The translations under genes were made by a program, and so were the position numbers. Shown here piece after piece: positions 27,558-36,028 of a DNA stretch of 64,000 nt. The notes below the pieces were generated by a model that ran no database searches, was not told the origin of the DNA, and saw nothing but the letters and a program-made list of their open reading frames with translations. The stretch lies in the NCBI RefSeq assembly GCF_040372045.1, contig NZ_BAABWH010000001.1. One strand, 5' to 3'. Positions within the stretch are counted from its first letter, which is position 1; the number at the start of each line of letters is the position of its first letter. This DNA comes from Thalassolituus sp006212115. GTDB taxonomy: Bacteria > Pseudomonadota > Gammaproteobacteria > Pseudomonadales > Oceanobacteraceae.

Positions 27558-27653
27558 ATGCGCGACACCTAACATGCGCGACACCCAACGTGCGCGACAC
27601 CCAACGTGCGCGACACCCAACGTGCGCGACACCCAACGTGCGCGACACCTAGG
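27558..27653. repeat. Six tandem 16-bp units
   Basis: Six head-to-tail copies of (A/G)TGCGCGACACCCAAC run without gaps. Units 1 and 2 begin with A; unit 1 and unit 6 have a T at position 12; unit 6 ends AGG. They lie between the MBL gene and the phzF-like gene, 64 bases before the latter's start. A period of 16 is not a multiple of three, so a coding role is unlikely. Confidence 0.95.
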
Positions 27654-27716
27654 GAGTACCGTGTTAGCATGCGGCGCATCTACTCTAGGGCTATTCTGGT
27701 CTAAGGCACATCTGGC

Positions 27717-28538
27717 ATGGACTTACCGATTTTTCAAATTGACGCGTTTACTTTGCAAGGCAGCAAGGTACTCAGTGGAAACCCCGCTGCAGTCATACCA
27801 CTGAATGAGTGGTTGGCTGACGAACTCATGCAGATGATCGCGACAGAGAACAATCTGTCAGAAACCACTTTCTTCGTTAAAGAAGACGACACCTATCACC
27901 TTCGCTGGTTCACTCCCAGCAACGAAGTTGAGCTGTGTGGTCACGCCACCCTGGCCTCCGCGCATGTGATTCACCAGATATTAGATGACGATCGCGCGGT
28001 TCTGCCTATGTCCTGTGTTGCTGGTGATATCAGCGTCAGCGTGATCAATGAGGATAGTTCGACCCGGTATCGACTCGACTTTCCCAACAGATCTCCAGAA
28101 TTGTTAAAAGGCAAACGTGCCCTGAATAAGATCAGCAAGCTTCTCGGCGTAAACGCGCTGGAGTTACATCAGGATCGGGACCTGATCGCCGTCCTCGAGA
28201 ATGAACAAGCTGTTCGCGACTGCCAGCCTGATTACGCTGCACTGAAAGAATATGAGTGTTTTGCTCTGGCGATCACCGCACCATCTGACGATAAAGAGAT
28301 CGACTTTGTCAGCCGCTTCTTTGCACCCAAGCAGGGAATCGATGAAGACCCGGTAACCGGATCATCATTCTGCTCACTCGGTCCACTCTGGTCTGCCAAA
28401 CTCGGAAAGAACCAGTTAAAGGCGCGTCAGATCTCGCCTCGAGGTGGCGACGTAGAATTACAGGTAAGCGAGAACACAGTTGGAATTATTGGGGCGACAT
28501 ACCATTACATGCAGGGTGTCATTCGCATTCCTGAGTAA
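27717..28538 (+). CDS. PhzF-family isomerase-like protein
   Basis: 273 aa. Two-domain diaminopimelate-epimerase-like fold with GNPAAV, the catalytic glutamate in NNLSETTFF, RWFTPSNEVELCGHATLA and EDPVTGSS, all PhzF hallmarks. True PhzF acts in phenazine synthesis, but no phenazine genes are present; most family members like this one have unknown substrates. The tandem 16-bp repeat lies directly upstream. Confidence 0.8.
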   Translation: MDLPIFQIDAFTLQGSKVLSGNPAAVIPLNEWLADELMQMIATENNLSETTFFVKEDDTYHLRWFTPSNEVELCGHATLASAHVIHQILDDDRAVLPMSCVAGDISVSVINEDSSTRYRLDFPNRSPELLKGKRALNKISKLLGVNALELHQDRDLIAVLENEQAVRDCQPDYAALKEYECFALAITAPSDDKEIDFVSRFFAPKQGIDEDPVTGSSFCSLGPLWSAKLGKNQLKARQISPRGGDVELQVSENTVGIIGATYHYMQGVIRIPE

Positions 28539-28599
28539 TACCAACAGACGTTGTCTGAATGTTTAACGCCCAACGCGGAAAAGAGCTACACTCTAGTTC

Positions 28600-28890
28600 A
28601 TGGTATCCAACACCGCACTGCCCCCTATCATACTTCCTCCTACTCAGATTCCTGAGGGACAGCGGCCACCTGTAAACAAACCGGAGGATCGCAATCGCGA
28701 GATTAAGGATGAGGCGCAACGTCCGCAGCGGGTCGATTACATTCCCGCCATACCCGACGATGAAGAACTTGAGAGATTGAGCCAGTCATACCGCAACGAC
28801 AGACCATCAGGACCGACGTCCGCCTATGGCGAGGTTGCCGACCTGAGCGACGTAGAAAACCGCGGCCGGCTACTCGATATATTTGCTTGA
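28600..28890 (+). CDS. Small proline-rich protein of unknown function
   Basis: 96 aa and not recognised. The first 40 residues are rich in Pro (LPPIILPPTQIPEGQRPP), the middle is charged, and it ends in RGRLLDIFA. No signal peptide or membrane segment. The ribosome site is weak. Its tail-to-tail arrangement with the next gene, one base apart, and its even codon use support a real gene, but it could be spurious. Confidence 0.5.
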   Translation: MVSNTALPPIILPPTQIPEGQRPPVNKPEDRNREIKDEAQRPQRVDYIPAIPDDEELERLSQSYRNDRPSGPTSAYGEVADLSDVENRGRLLDIFA

Positions 28891-28891
28891 A

Positions 28892-29806
28892 TTACGGAGC
28901 AACGACGGGATAAGACACACGCTCACTGTCGCCCCAGCCCATGTCTGCATTAAGGGAATCAGCGATATGACGGACGGATATGTCGGTCATCAACAGAGTC
29001 CCCCGCATTTCCGATTCCGGAATCAGTTGCTTACGTAACCGCACCTCGAGCTCGCCATCTTCTTTGAAATGACCACGACTATGAAGGTGAGTAATCAGGT
29101 TGCCACTGCCATCCAGCAACCGGGCAGACACCACAATAACGCCCGGCTTATACACAGTAGCGGCGACAGGGATAACCCACTCATCCCCCTCTTCCCTTAC
29201 AGTGCCGACACCGGTTAACAAGGCTTTAGGAGTGAACAGTTCGATATCGGCGGAAACCGCAACGGGCAACCGCTCTGGGGCTTTCAGAGTCAACACCAGC
29301 GAGAGCTCATCTGGCCAATCCGACTCTGGCATCACAGACGCGTGTCCAACCTCTCCATTGGCAATATCCAGCCATTCTGGATTCAGGTCAGCAATAAAAT
29401 TCCCCTGGCGAGTCGTCAACACCAGTGACATATGAGTTCCGCGTGGTGGTTGGCCACTGGTAAACAAGAATTGCATACGTGCTTCCAGAGGCTCAGAACG
29501 TCGGAAGCGGTATTTGAGAGACTGAAGCGTAAGCTCGCCGGTGACCTCATCGGTCGTCACTGGTTGCACTTGCGTGACCGGATTAACGGCACCCTGCCAT
29601 CGCTCACCACCTATTTCCGAAATAGCCGAACCGCCCGAAGCTGTAGGAGGCAATGCGGAGAGTACACGAATGGAATGGTGATCATCAGAAGAAAGTAAGC
29701 CAGGAGCAAACATCTGCATCGTGAGCGCAATCAGAACGCCAGGCAACAGCAGAATTCCACCCAAGATCCACGTTCTAGAAGACTGTTTCATGCCGGTTAA
29801 ACCCAT
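28892..29806 (-). CDS. Membrane-anchored exported protein of unknown function
   Basis: 304 aa and not recognised. One N-terminal hydrophobic segment (residues 13-33) likely anchors it with the rest in the periplasm; a second start at residue 6 is possible. The remainder is rich in beta-strand-like sequence (SLKYRFRRSEPLEARMQF, VIPVAATVYKPGVIVVSARL) without cysteines or catalytic motifs. It ends one base from the small gene on the other strand and is divergent from the subtilase gene. Confidence 0.6.
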   Translation of the reverse strand: MGLTGMKQSSRTWILGGILLLPGVLIALTMQMFAPGLLSSDDHHSIRVLSALPPTASGGSAISEIGGERWQGAVNPVTQVQPVTTDEVTGELTLQSLKYRFRRSEPLEARMQFLFTSGQPPRGTHMSLVLTTRQGNFIADLNPEWLDIANGEVGHASVMPESDWPDELSLVLTLKAPERLPVAVSADIELFTPKALLTGVGTVREEGDEWVIPVAATVYKPGVIVVSARLLDGSGNLITHLHSRGHFKEDGELEVRLRKQLIPESEMRGTLLMTDISVRHIADSLNADMGWGDSERVSYPVVAP

Positions 29807-30116
29807 TTGTTATTGTTGTACCTACGGATATTCCGAAGAGACATGATAGACATGTAAAGACAGTGTAGTAGTAAATCTGGCCTCAACGCAAAAAAACAGC
29901 GTAAAAAGACAAAGAGATGAATCCAAAGTCATTGATATTGCGTAGGTTTCTTTGGCCTGAGTGGATTTGCACTCCATACAGGCCAAGGTTACAGTGGCAC
30001 GCTAAGCCATTGCACCGATTGAGACAGCCCACGCATACTGTCGTGGGAAGATAAAAAAGACAGAGGCCTTTGAGCGATACGAAGGCTCTCTGCAATAACA
30101 AAATTAAGGAATCATA
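29807..30116 (+). promoter_or_regulatory. Structured leader upstream of the subtilase gene
   Basis: Four stem-loops follow one another: 29952-29986 (TTGGCCTG/CAGGCCAA plus AGTG/CACT), 29987-30016 (CAGTGGC/GCCATTG plus GGT/ACC), 30028-30047 (CCCACG/CGTGGG) and 30061-30092 (CAGAG/CTCTG plus CCTT/AAGG). The ribosome site AAGGAATC comes 15 bases later. None has a T run, so they look like a structured 5' leader and not terminators. No promoter was clear. Confidence 0.5.
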
Positions 30117-31835
30117 ATGACAATAAAATCCAAGTTGTCCGTCCTGGCCGCAGCGGCCCTGGCGGCGAGCATTGGCTCTGCTCATGCAGGCCAATATGTT
30201 GTTACCACCCGAATTGCACACGATGACGCTGGCGAACGCTTCCAGAAATGGTTTCCAAAACTTGCTGTTAAGCGACGCATGGCTGACCGCCGTCGCTGGG
30301 TTATCAATCTGCCTGACGACAACACTCGCCTGATCGAAGCACTGAAGCGTTACAACCTGATCGAGGCAGTCGAACCTGATATCCACGTTACTACTCAGAT
30401 GGTCCCGAATGATCCGCTGTTCAGTCAGCAATGGGGATTATTCAGTGACGCGGCTGGTATCAATGCTCAGGACGCATGGGATATTACTCTTGGTGAAGGC
30501 GCCGTCATCGCCGTCGCCGATACGGGTTACGTGCCTCACCCTGACCTGAACGCCAACCTGCTCCCCGGCTACGACATGATCAGCAGCTCGAGCGCCGCTC
30601 GGGATGGTAACGGTCGTGATAACAACGCCATCGACGAAGGTGACTACACAACTTTCTGGACCTGCGGATCAAGCAGCAATTCTTCCTGGCACGGTGCACA
30701 CGTAGCCGGTATTGCTAACGCAACAGGTGACGACGGTGTGGGTATCATTGGTGTCGCGCCTAACGCGAAGCATGTCCCTGTTCGAGTATTGGGCGCATGC
30801 GGTGGCTCACTGTCTGATATCGCAGATGGCGTGCTGTGGGCTGCAGGTTTATCCGTGTCTGGCCTGCCTACCAATCCTAACCCTGCAGACGTGATCAATA
30901 TGTCGCTGGGTGGTGCCGGTGCAAGCTGTCCGGGCTTTATGCAGGATGCCATTGACGCCGCAACTGCCGCAGGATCTGTTGTTGTGGTCGCAGCAGGTAA
31001 CTCCAATGTGAATGCGTCTGGCTCTGTTCCTGCGAACTGTAATAACGTCATTACCGTCGCCTCTCTCGGTGTCGATGGCAGTCGTGCCAGTTATTCAAAC
31101 TACGGCAACATCGTTGACGTCGCAGCGCCAGGTGGCGGTAACGGTGACGGCATCATCAGTACCATCGACAGTGGTAGCCAGGGACGAGAAGGTGCGGCCT
31201 ACGCAAAATACCAGGGCACATCTATGGCAGCGCCTCAGGTTGCCGGTGTTGTCGCGCTGTTGCGCTCAGCCAACCCAGATCTCACACCAACTGAAATCGA
31301 AAACGTTCTGAAATCCACAGCGCGTCCTTTCGTCGGTGAGTGTAATGGTTGTGGTACCGGACTGGTGGATGCACATGCGGCATTGCTTGCCGTGACTGAT
31401 GGCGAGCCAACGGACCCCACAGAACCAACCGACCCAGTTGATCCTGAGCCAGAGCCCGAACCAGAACCTGTTGTTGAATCTGTCACTTATGGTGGATCTG
31501 CCAACATCACTCTGAATGACGCCAGCCGCTACTGGTTCTTCTTCACTCGTGAGGGCGTTTCACGCATTGCACTGAACGTAAGCAACAGTGGTGATAACGC
31601 ACAATCTACCGTTGTGATTAACCACAATAATCACAACGAGCTGAGCGTCACCCTGACTGCGCCAGACGGCTCTCAGGTAGCGATGTCACGAACAGGCGTC
31701 TCCGGCACAGCTGGCCAGTACGTTGCTGCTACTAATGGCCAGAGCGGGCAATACACGCTCACTGTGGTTGACCGCAGCCCTGGTAATCGCGGCAGCCTGA
31801 ACTACTTCGCGGTTAATCAAGACGAAGTCCAGTAA
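30117..31835 (+). CDS. Secreted S8 subtilisin-like serine protease with C-terminal P-like domain
   Basis: 572 aa. Signal peptide 1-24 (ends AHA), prodomain about 25-95, then the S8 catalytic domain with D135 (VADTGY), H192 (WHGAHVAG; most family members have HGTH), oxyanion N295 (AAGNSN) and S369 (GTSMAAP). A Pro/Glu/Asp linker (residues 425-452) leads to a beta-sandwich domain (about 455-572) resembling proprotein-convertase P domains or bacterial pre-peptidase C-terminal domains. Four cysteines in the catalytic domain (C183, C228 and others) could form disulfides. It is likely exported for protein degradation outside the cell. Confidence 0.9.
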   Translation: MTIKSKLSVLAAAALAASIGSAHAGQYVVTTRIAHDDAGERFQKWFPKLAVKRRMADRRRWVINLPDDNTRLIEALKRYNLIEAVEPDIHVTTQMVPNDPLFSQQWGLFSDAAGINAQDAWDITLGEGAVIAVADTGYVPHPDLNANLLPGYDMISSSSAARDGNGRDNNAIDEGDYTTFWTCGSSSNSSWHGAHVAGIANATGDDGVGIIGVAPNAKHVPVRVLGACGGSLSDIADGVLWAAGLSVSGLPTNPNPADVINMSLGGAGASCPGFMQDAIDAATAAGSVVVVAAGNSNVNASGSVPANCNNVITVASLGVDGSRASYSNYGNIVDVAAPGGGNGDGIISTIDSGSQGREGAAYAKYQGTSMAAPQVAGVVALLRSANPDLTPTEIENVLKSTARPFVGECNGCGTGLVDAHAALLAVTDGEPTDPTEPTDPVDPEPEPEPEPVVESVTYGGSANITLNDASRYWFFFTREGVSRIALNVSNSGDNAQSTVVINHNNHNELSVTLTAPDGSQVAMSRTGVSGTAGQYVAATNGQSGQYTLTVVDRSPGNRGSLNYFAVNQDEVQ

Positions 31836-31849
31836 GTTCTGTCCAACAC

Positions 31850-31877
31850 AGTGAACGCTCCTAGCGGGGCGTTCACT
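31850..31877 (+). terminator. Subtilase gene terminator
   Basis: AGTGAACGC pairs with GCGTTCACT (9 bp), with TCC/GGG extending toward the loop. It is followed by TCTCC, so the T run is short. Confidence 0.65.
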
Positions 31878-32123
31878 TCTCCTCCTGCCTTGAATCACTG
31901 ACTCAGACTTTCCAGCTACTTCACGCCTTCCACCTTTTCACACCAGTTAATTAGTCCCATTAGGCCACACCCCCAAGCGTATCGACATGTCGTCTAATGA
32001 CATGAGTAAAGCAGCGCCGAGTGGCCTGATTGGTTAACTGCCCTGCCTTTCGTTCTATCCGATTTCATTTACTGTCGTGGTCTCACCACTATAAGAATGA
32101 AGAACGACAAGGAAGGACTCGCC

Positions 32124-33209
32124 ATGAAAACTCCAGAAGGAATGACCCATCACCAACTCACCCCATTTATCTCGATGTATACGCCGGCAAGCGAATCCGA
32201 CAAAAACAAATTATCGGAGTTTATTGCAGACAATCGGTCGCAGTTTATGGATGTATTGCAAAGCCGTGGATGTGTCGTATTCCGGGGGTTTACGCCAGTT
32301 GGTACGGAAGCCTTTGAAGACTTTGTGACCGATACGCTGCAAATCGATTCATGGAACGCATTCAACAGTAAAGGGACACCAAAAGCCGTCGCAAACTGGC
32401 TGCGTAAATGGTCAGAAAAAGTATTAGGGGCCGGCGACTATCGTCGTTACCTCGGCAAGGCTACGGTACAACTGGGTCCGGTCGAAAATTCAATTCAGGG
32501 CCCACATGTTGAAGGTGGTGGTCTAATTAAGCGCTCTCGCTATCTCACACTGTACTGTGACGAACCCGGACAGGAACGAGCAGAGACAGGGATGGCAGAC
32601 TTCTCTTCTGTGTATCAACAACTACCGCTCGCGCTACAGGAAAAACTGCGCAGCGGATGGAATGAATACCTCTACACCACATCCCGCCCATTAAAGCTGC
32701 TGGATAAAATCCTTCTGCGTCTCAGCCCCATGAGCTGTTCCATTGATGAGAAAGGCTTTGGCCTGATTAAAGGTGCGCCCTGTCCTGCGGTTGCAATTGT
32801 TCCGGGCACCGATGACATTGCGGTTCAACCGTGGGCTTTTGCCCGCAATGCAAATCCACAGGTCTTAAAAGCAGCGCAGGATGTATTTTCTGGACGCGGC
32901 GAACTGACAACAGACTCAACAGCTGATGCGCTCAATATGCGTTGGGATGTCGTCGACAAAGAAGGTGAGTCTCAGGGGTGGAGCCCACAAGAACAGTACA
33001 CTTTATTCAAAACCATCTTCAGCAACGCGCACCTGATGGAATGGCAGAAGGGGGATATCGCTCTGGTCGATAACGTACGAATGGGGCACTGGCGGATGGA
33101 CGGAATTCAGGGCAAACGACGCCTTATTCAGATTCAATCCACTCCCATCGATATTACCGAGCACACCGTACCGGATACCAATCCAGAAACGGACGCTCTA
33201 CCAGCCTGA
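32124..33209 (+). CDS. TauD/TfdA-like Fe(II)/2-oxoglutarate dioxygenase
   Basis: 361 aa from the ATG at 32124, which follows AAGGAAGGA; an ATG at 32097 lies before this site. GCVVFRGF near the start and the pair GPHVEGGG (H-x-E iron ligands) and DNVRMGHWR (distal His) place it in the TauD/SyrP-like superfamily. Such enzymes hydroxylate taurine, amino acids or other small acids, sometimes in natural product pathways. The gene is isolated, with terminators on both sides, so the substrate cannot be inferred. Confidence 0.7.
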   Translation: MKTPEGMTHHQLTPFISMYTPASESDKNKLSEFIADNRSQFMDVLQSRGCVVFRGFTPVGTEAFEDFVTDTLQIDSWNAFNSKGTPKAVANWLRKWSEKVLGAGDYRRYLGKATVQLGPVENSIQGPHVEGGGLIKRSRYLTLYCDEPGQERAETGMADFSSVYQQLPLALQEKLRSGWNEYLYTTSRPLKLLDKILLRLSPMSCSIDEKGFGLIKGAPCPAVAIVPGTDDIAVQPWAFARNANPQVLKAAQDVFSGRGELTTDSTADALNMRWDVVDKEGESQGWSPQEQYTLFKTIFSNAHLMEWQKGDIALVDNVRMGHWRMDGIQGKRRLIQIQSTPIDITEHTVPDTNPETDALPA

Positions 33210-33301
33210 TCAGACTATGCAGTACACAGCGATATCTTGCTTAAAAGAAACGTTGCTTGAGAGATACGCTGCATATAAGTACAACGCTGATGCATACAAA
33301 A

Positions 33302-33324
33302 AAGCCGCTCAATTGAGCGGCTTT
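33302..33324. terminator. Bidirectional terminator between dioxygenase gene and pnp
   Basis: GCCGCTCAATTGAGCGGC is a perfect palindrome with A residues before and TTTCTT after. It serves the converging dioxygenase and pnp transcripts. Confidence 0.9.
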
Positions 33325-33346
33325 CTTATCAAGCAATCAGTAGAAC

Positions 33347-35449
33347 TTACTGCTCAACACCTTTCATGGTCAGCTTAACTCGACCTTTAGGATCAACGTC
33401 CATGACGTGAACCTTAACCATCTGGCCTTCGCTCAGGTAGTCAGAGACGTTTTCAACACGCTCTTCGCTGATCTGAGAGATGTGCAACAGACCGTCTTTG
33501 CCTGGCAGTACAGTAATGAAGGCACCGAAATCAACGATTTTGCTGACTTTACCTTCGTAGGTCACACCTACTTCGATGTCAGCTGTAATGCCTTCAATCA
33601 TCTTAACTGCAGCGTCTGCGCTGGCTTTGTCCGTCGCGAAGATCTTGATTTCGCCATCGTCGTTAATATCGACAGATGCACCTGTCTTCTCGGTGATGTC
33701 ACGGATGGTTGCACCACCTTTACCGATCACGTCACGGATCTTGTCAGAAGCGATCTTCATGTTAGACATGGTCGGTGCGTTTTCAGACAGTTCGGTACGT
33801 GGCTCAGCAATGACCTTATTCATGTCGTTCAGGATGCTCAGGCGCGCAGCCTTGGCTTTTTCCAGAGCGATTTCCATGATCTGCTCAGTGATACCTTCGA
33901 TCTTGATATCCATCTGCAGTGCAGTGATACCTTCATCAGTACCCGCTACTTTAAAGTCCATGTCACCCAGGTGGTCTTCGTCACCCAGAATATCGGTCAG
34001 AACGGCAAACTGTTCGCCTTCCTTAACCAGACCCATCGCAATACCAGCTACAGGCGCTTTGATCGGTACACCGGCATCCATCAGAGCCAGAGAGGCACCA
34101 CATACAGACGCCATAGAAGATGAACCGTTCGATTCAGTGATCTCAGAAACCACACGGATGGTGTATGGGAATTCGTCCTGAGTCGGCATCATAGCCTGAA
34201 CACCACGACGAGCCAGACGACCGTGACCAATCTCACGACGACCCGGAGAACCCATACGGCCCGCTTCACCTACAGAGAATGGAGGGAAGTTATAGTGGAA
34301 CAGGAACGGATCAGTCTGAGTACCGTGCAGGAAGTCGATCATCTGTGCATCACGGGAAGAACCCAGAGTGGTTGCAACAATCGCCTGAGTTTCACCACGA
34401 GTGAAGATGGCAGAACCGTGAGTCGTCGCCAGAACGCCTGTTTCAATGGTCAGCGGACGTACAGTGTCGTTGTCACGACCGTCGATACGTGGCTGGCCTT
34501 CGATCACGCGGTTACGTACGACTTCGTACTTCAGTTCGCCAACAGTCTCAGCGATTTCATCTGCAGTGAAACCTTCTTCACCTTCAGCCGCTGCCAGTTT
34601 TTCAACAGCTGCCGCTTTAACTTCGTCGAGCTTAGCGTAACGAGCCATCTTGTCAGAGATGGTGTAAGCCTCGCCAATACCCGCTGCCGCTTCTTCTTTA
34701 ACGGCGTTGTACAGTGCTTCGTTACGGGCTTCAGCCGTCCAGTCCCAACGCTCAATACCCAGTTCAGCCGTCCACTCACTGATGGCAGTGATTGCGCTCT
34801 GGAAAGAAGAGTGTGCGAACAGAACCGCACCCAGCATTTCATCTTCGGTCAGTTCGTCAGCTTCTGATTCAACCATCAGAACCGCGTCTTTCGTACCAGC
34901 CACAACCATGTCCAGCAGAGATTCTTCAAGCTGAGCGTCAGTTGGGTTCAGTGTGTAACCGTCTTCGTCAGTGAAACCAACGCGGGCTGCACCGATAGGA
35001 CCATTGAAAGGTACACCAGATACTGCCAGCGCAGCAGATACTGCAATCATTGCACAGATGTCTGGGTCAACGCCTTTTTCAGAAGCCATGACCGTAGGAA
35101 TCACCTGAACTTCGTTCAGGAAGCCTTCTGGGAACAGAGGACGGATCGGACGGTCGATCAGACGTGAAGTCAGCGTTTCTTTTTCAGAAGGACGACCTTC
35201 ACGCTTCAGGTAACCACCAGGGATACGGCCAGCGGCGTACATTTTTTCCTGGTAGTGAACAGACAGTGGGAAGAAGTCCTGACCCGGGCGAGTCGTTTTG
35301 GCTGCAACAACGGTCGCGAGAACCTGAGTCTTGCCGATGGTAGCCAGTACAGCACCGTCAGCCTGACGGGCGATACGACCGGTTTCGAGAGTGACGGTCT
35401 GGCCGCCAAATTCGAACGTTTTTGTCTTAGCAACAGGGATATTGCTCAT
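33347..35449 (-). CDS. pnp: Polynucleotide phosphorylase
   Basis: 700 aa. Two RNase PH domains (GGYLKREGRPSEKE in the first; GRREIGHGRLARRG and DILGDEDHLGDMDFK in the second), then KH (IRDVIGKGGATIRDI) and S1 (YEGKVSKIVDFGAF) RNA-binding domains in the usual order. It degrades RNA 3' to 5' using phosphate and is part of the degradosome. It follows rpsO, with a long hairpin in the leader that matches the RNase III site used for self-regulation in E. coli. Confidence 0.98.
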   Translation of the reverse strand: MSNIPVAKTKTFEFGGQTVTLETGRIARQADGAVLATIGKTQVLATVVAAKTTRPGQDFFPLSVHYQEKMYAAGRIPGGYLKREGRPSEKETLTSRLIDRPIRPLFPEGFLNEVQVIPTVMASEKGVDPDICAMIAVSAALAVSGVPFNGPIGAARVGFTDEDGYTLNPTDAQLEESLLDMVVAGTKDAVLMVESEADELTEDEMLGAVLFAHSSFQSAITAISEWTAELGIERWDWTAEARNEALYNAVKEEAAAGIGEAYTISDKMARYAKLDEVKAAAVEKLAAAEGEEGFTADEIAETVGELKYEVVRNRVIEGQPRIDGRDNDTVRPLTIETGVLATTHGSAIFTRGETQAIVATTLGSSRDAQMIDFLHGTQTDPFLFHYNFPPFSVGEAGRMGSPGRREIGHGRLARRGVQAMMPTQDEFPYTIRVVSEITESNGSSSMASVCGASLALMDAGVPIKAPVAGIAMGLVKEGEQFAVLTDILGDEDHLGDMDFKVAGTDEGITALQMDIKIEGITEQIMEIALEKAKAARLSILNDMNKVIAEPRTELSENAPTMSNMKIASDKIRDVIGKGGATIRDITEKTGASVDINDDGEIKIFATDKASADAAVKMIEGITADIEVGVTYEGKVSKIVDFGAFITVLPGKDGLLHISQISEERVENVSDYLSEGQMVKVHVMDVDPKGRVKLTMKGVEQ

Positions 35450-35495
35450 TCAATCTTTCCTTAAATATTGTCAATAAATTCCCTACGTGACTGCC

Positions 35496-35544
35496 GGTGC
35501 TTCTAAGCATTTACCCTCATAGAAGGAAAATGGTTAGAAGCACC
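35496..35544 (-). promoter_or_regulatory. pnp leader hairpin, likely RNase III site
   Basis: GGTGCTTCTAAGCATTT (35496-35512) and AAATGGTTAGAAGCACC (35528-35544) pair over 17 positions with one mismatch. It sits 47 bases before pnp, as the RNase III-cleaved stem does in E. coli, where cleavage lets PNPase degrade its own mRNA. There is no T run. Confidence 0.75.
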
Positions 35545-35614
35545 ACCGTGGATGACTTGCTACACGGGGTTGGCACCACAGCTTACGCAGGATGGTCTTC
35601 GGAGTTTACGTGGC

Positions 35615-35648
35615 CTAAAAAATAAGAGCCGCACTTGGCGACCCTTAT
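35615..35648 (-). terminator. rpsO terminator
   Basis: Read leftward, ATAAGGGTCGC pairs with GCGGCTCTTAT (two wobble pairs) around CAAGT, followed by six T residues. Confidence 0.75.
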
Positions 35649-35663
35649 CTTTAACTTGCCGTC

Positions 35664-35933
35664 TTAGCGACGCAGACCCAGCTTCTTGATCAGCTCAAGG
35701 TAGCGGTTTGCATCTTTGCCTTTCAGGTAGTCCAGCAGCTTACGACGCTGGTTTACCATGCGAATCAGGCCGCGACGTGAGTGGTGATCCTTCTTGTTCG
35801 ATTTGAAGTGACCCTGCAGACCATTGATGTTGTAAGTCAGCAGTGCAACCTGAACTTCAGGAGAACCCGTGTCGCCTTCAGCGGTCTGGAATTCTTTTAC
35901 GATTTCGGCTTTCTTTTCAGCAGACAGTGCCAT
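35664..35933 (-). CDS. rpsO: 30S ribosomal protein S15
   Basis: 89 aa, the standard length. SPEVQVALLTYNINGLQGHFKSNKKDHHSRRGL-type sequence with DHHSRRGL and KRRKLLDYLK-like QRRKLLDYLK is unmistakable. It binds 16S rRNA early in 30S assembly. Conserved order truB-rpsO-pnp. Confidence 0.98.
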   Translation of the reverse strand: MALSAEKKAEIVKEFQTAEGDTGSPEVQVALLTYNINGLQGHFKSNKKDHHSRRGLIRMVNQRRKLLDYLKGKDANRYLELIKKLGLRR

Positions 35934-36028
35934 GTTTTTTTACTCCGTCTAATGTGCAAAAAATCACATCACCACCGTGCACATTTACAGTGGTATGCGG
36001 TGTCACTTATGTGACGGTTAAATCTTTT

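Noticed and set aside
27558..27653. CRISPR array
   Set aside because: The 16-bp units are directly abutting with no spacers and no cas genes are nearby, so it is a tandem repeat.
27574..27804. 76-codon frame across the tandem repeat
   Set aside because: Its first third is just translated repeat and it overlaps the phzF-like start in another frame; no ribosome site.
29883..30431. 182-codon minus-strand frame across the subtilase start
   Set aside because: It overlaps the signal peptide of the subtilase on the other strand and the structured leader; composition looks random.
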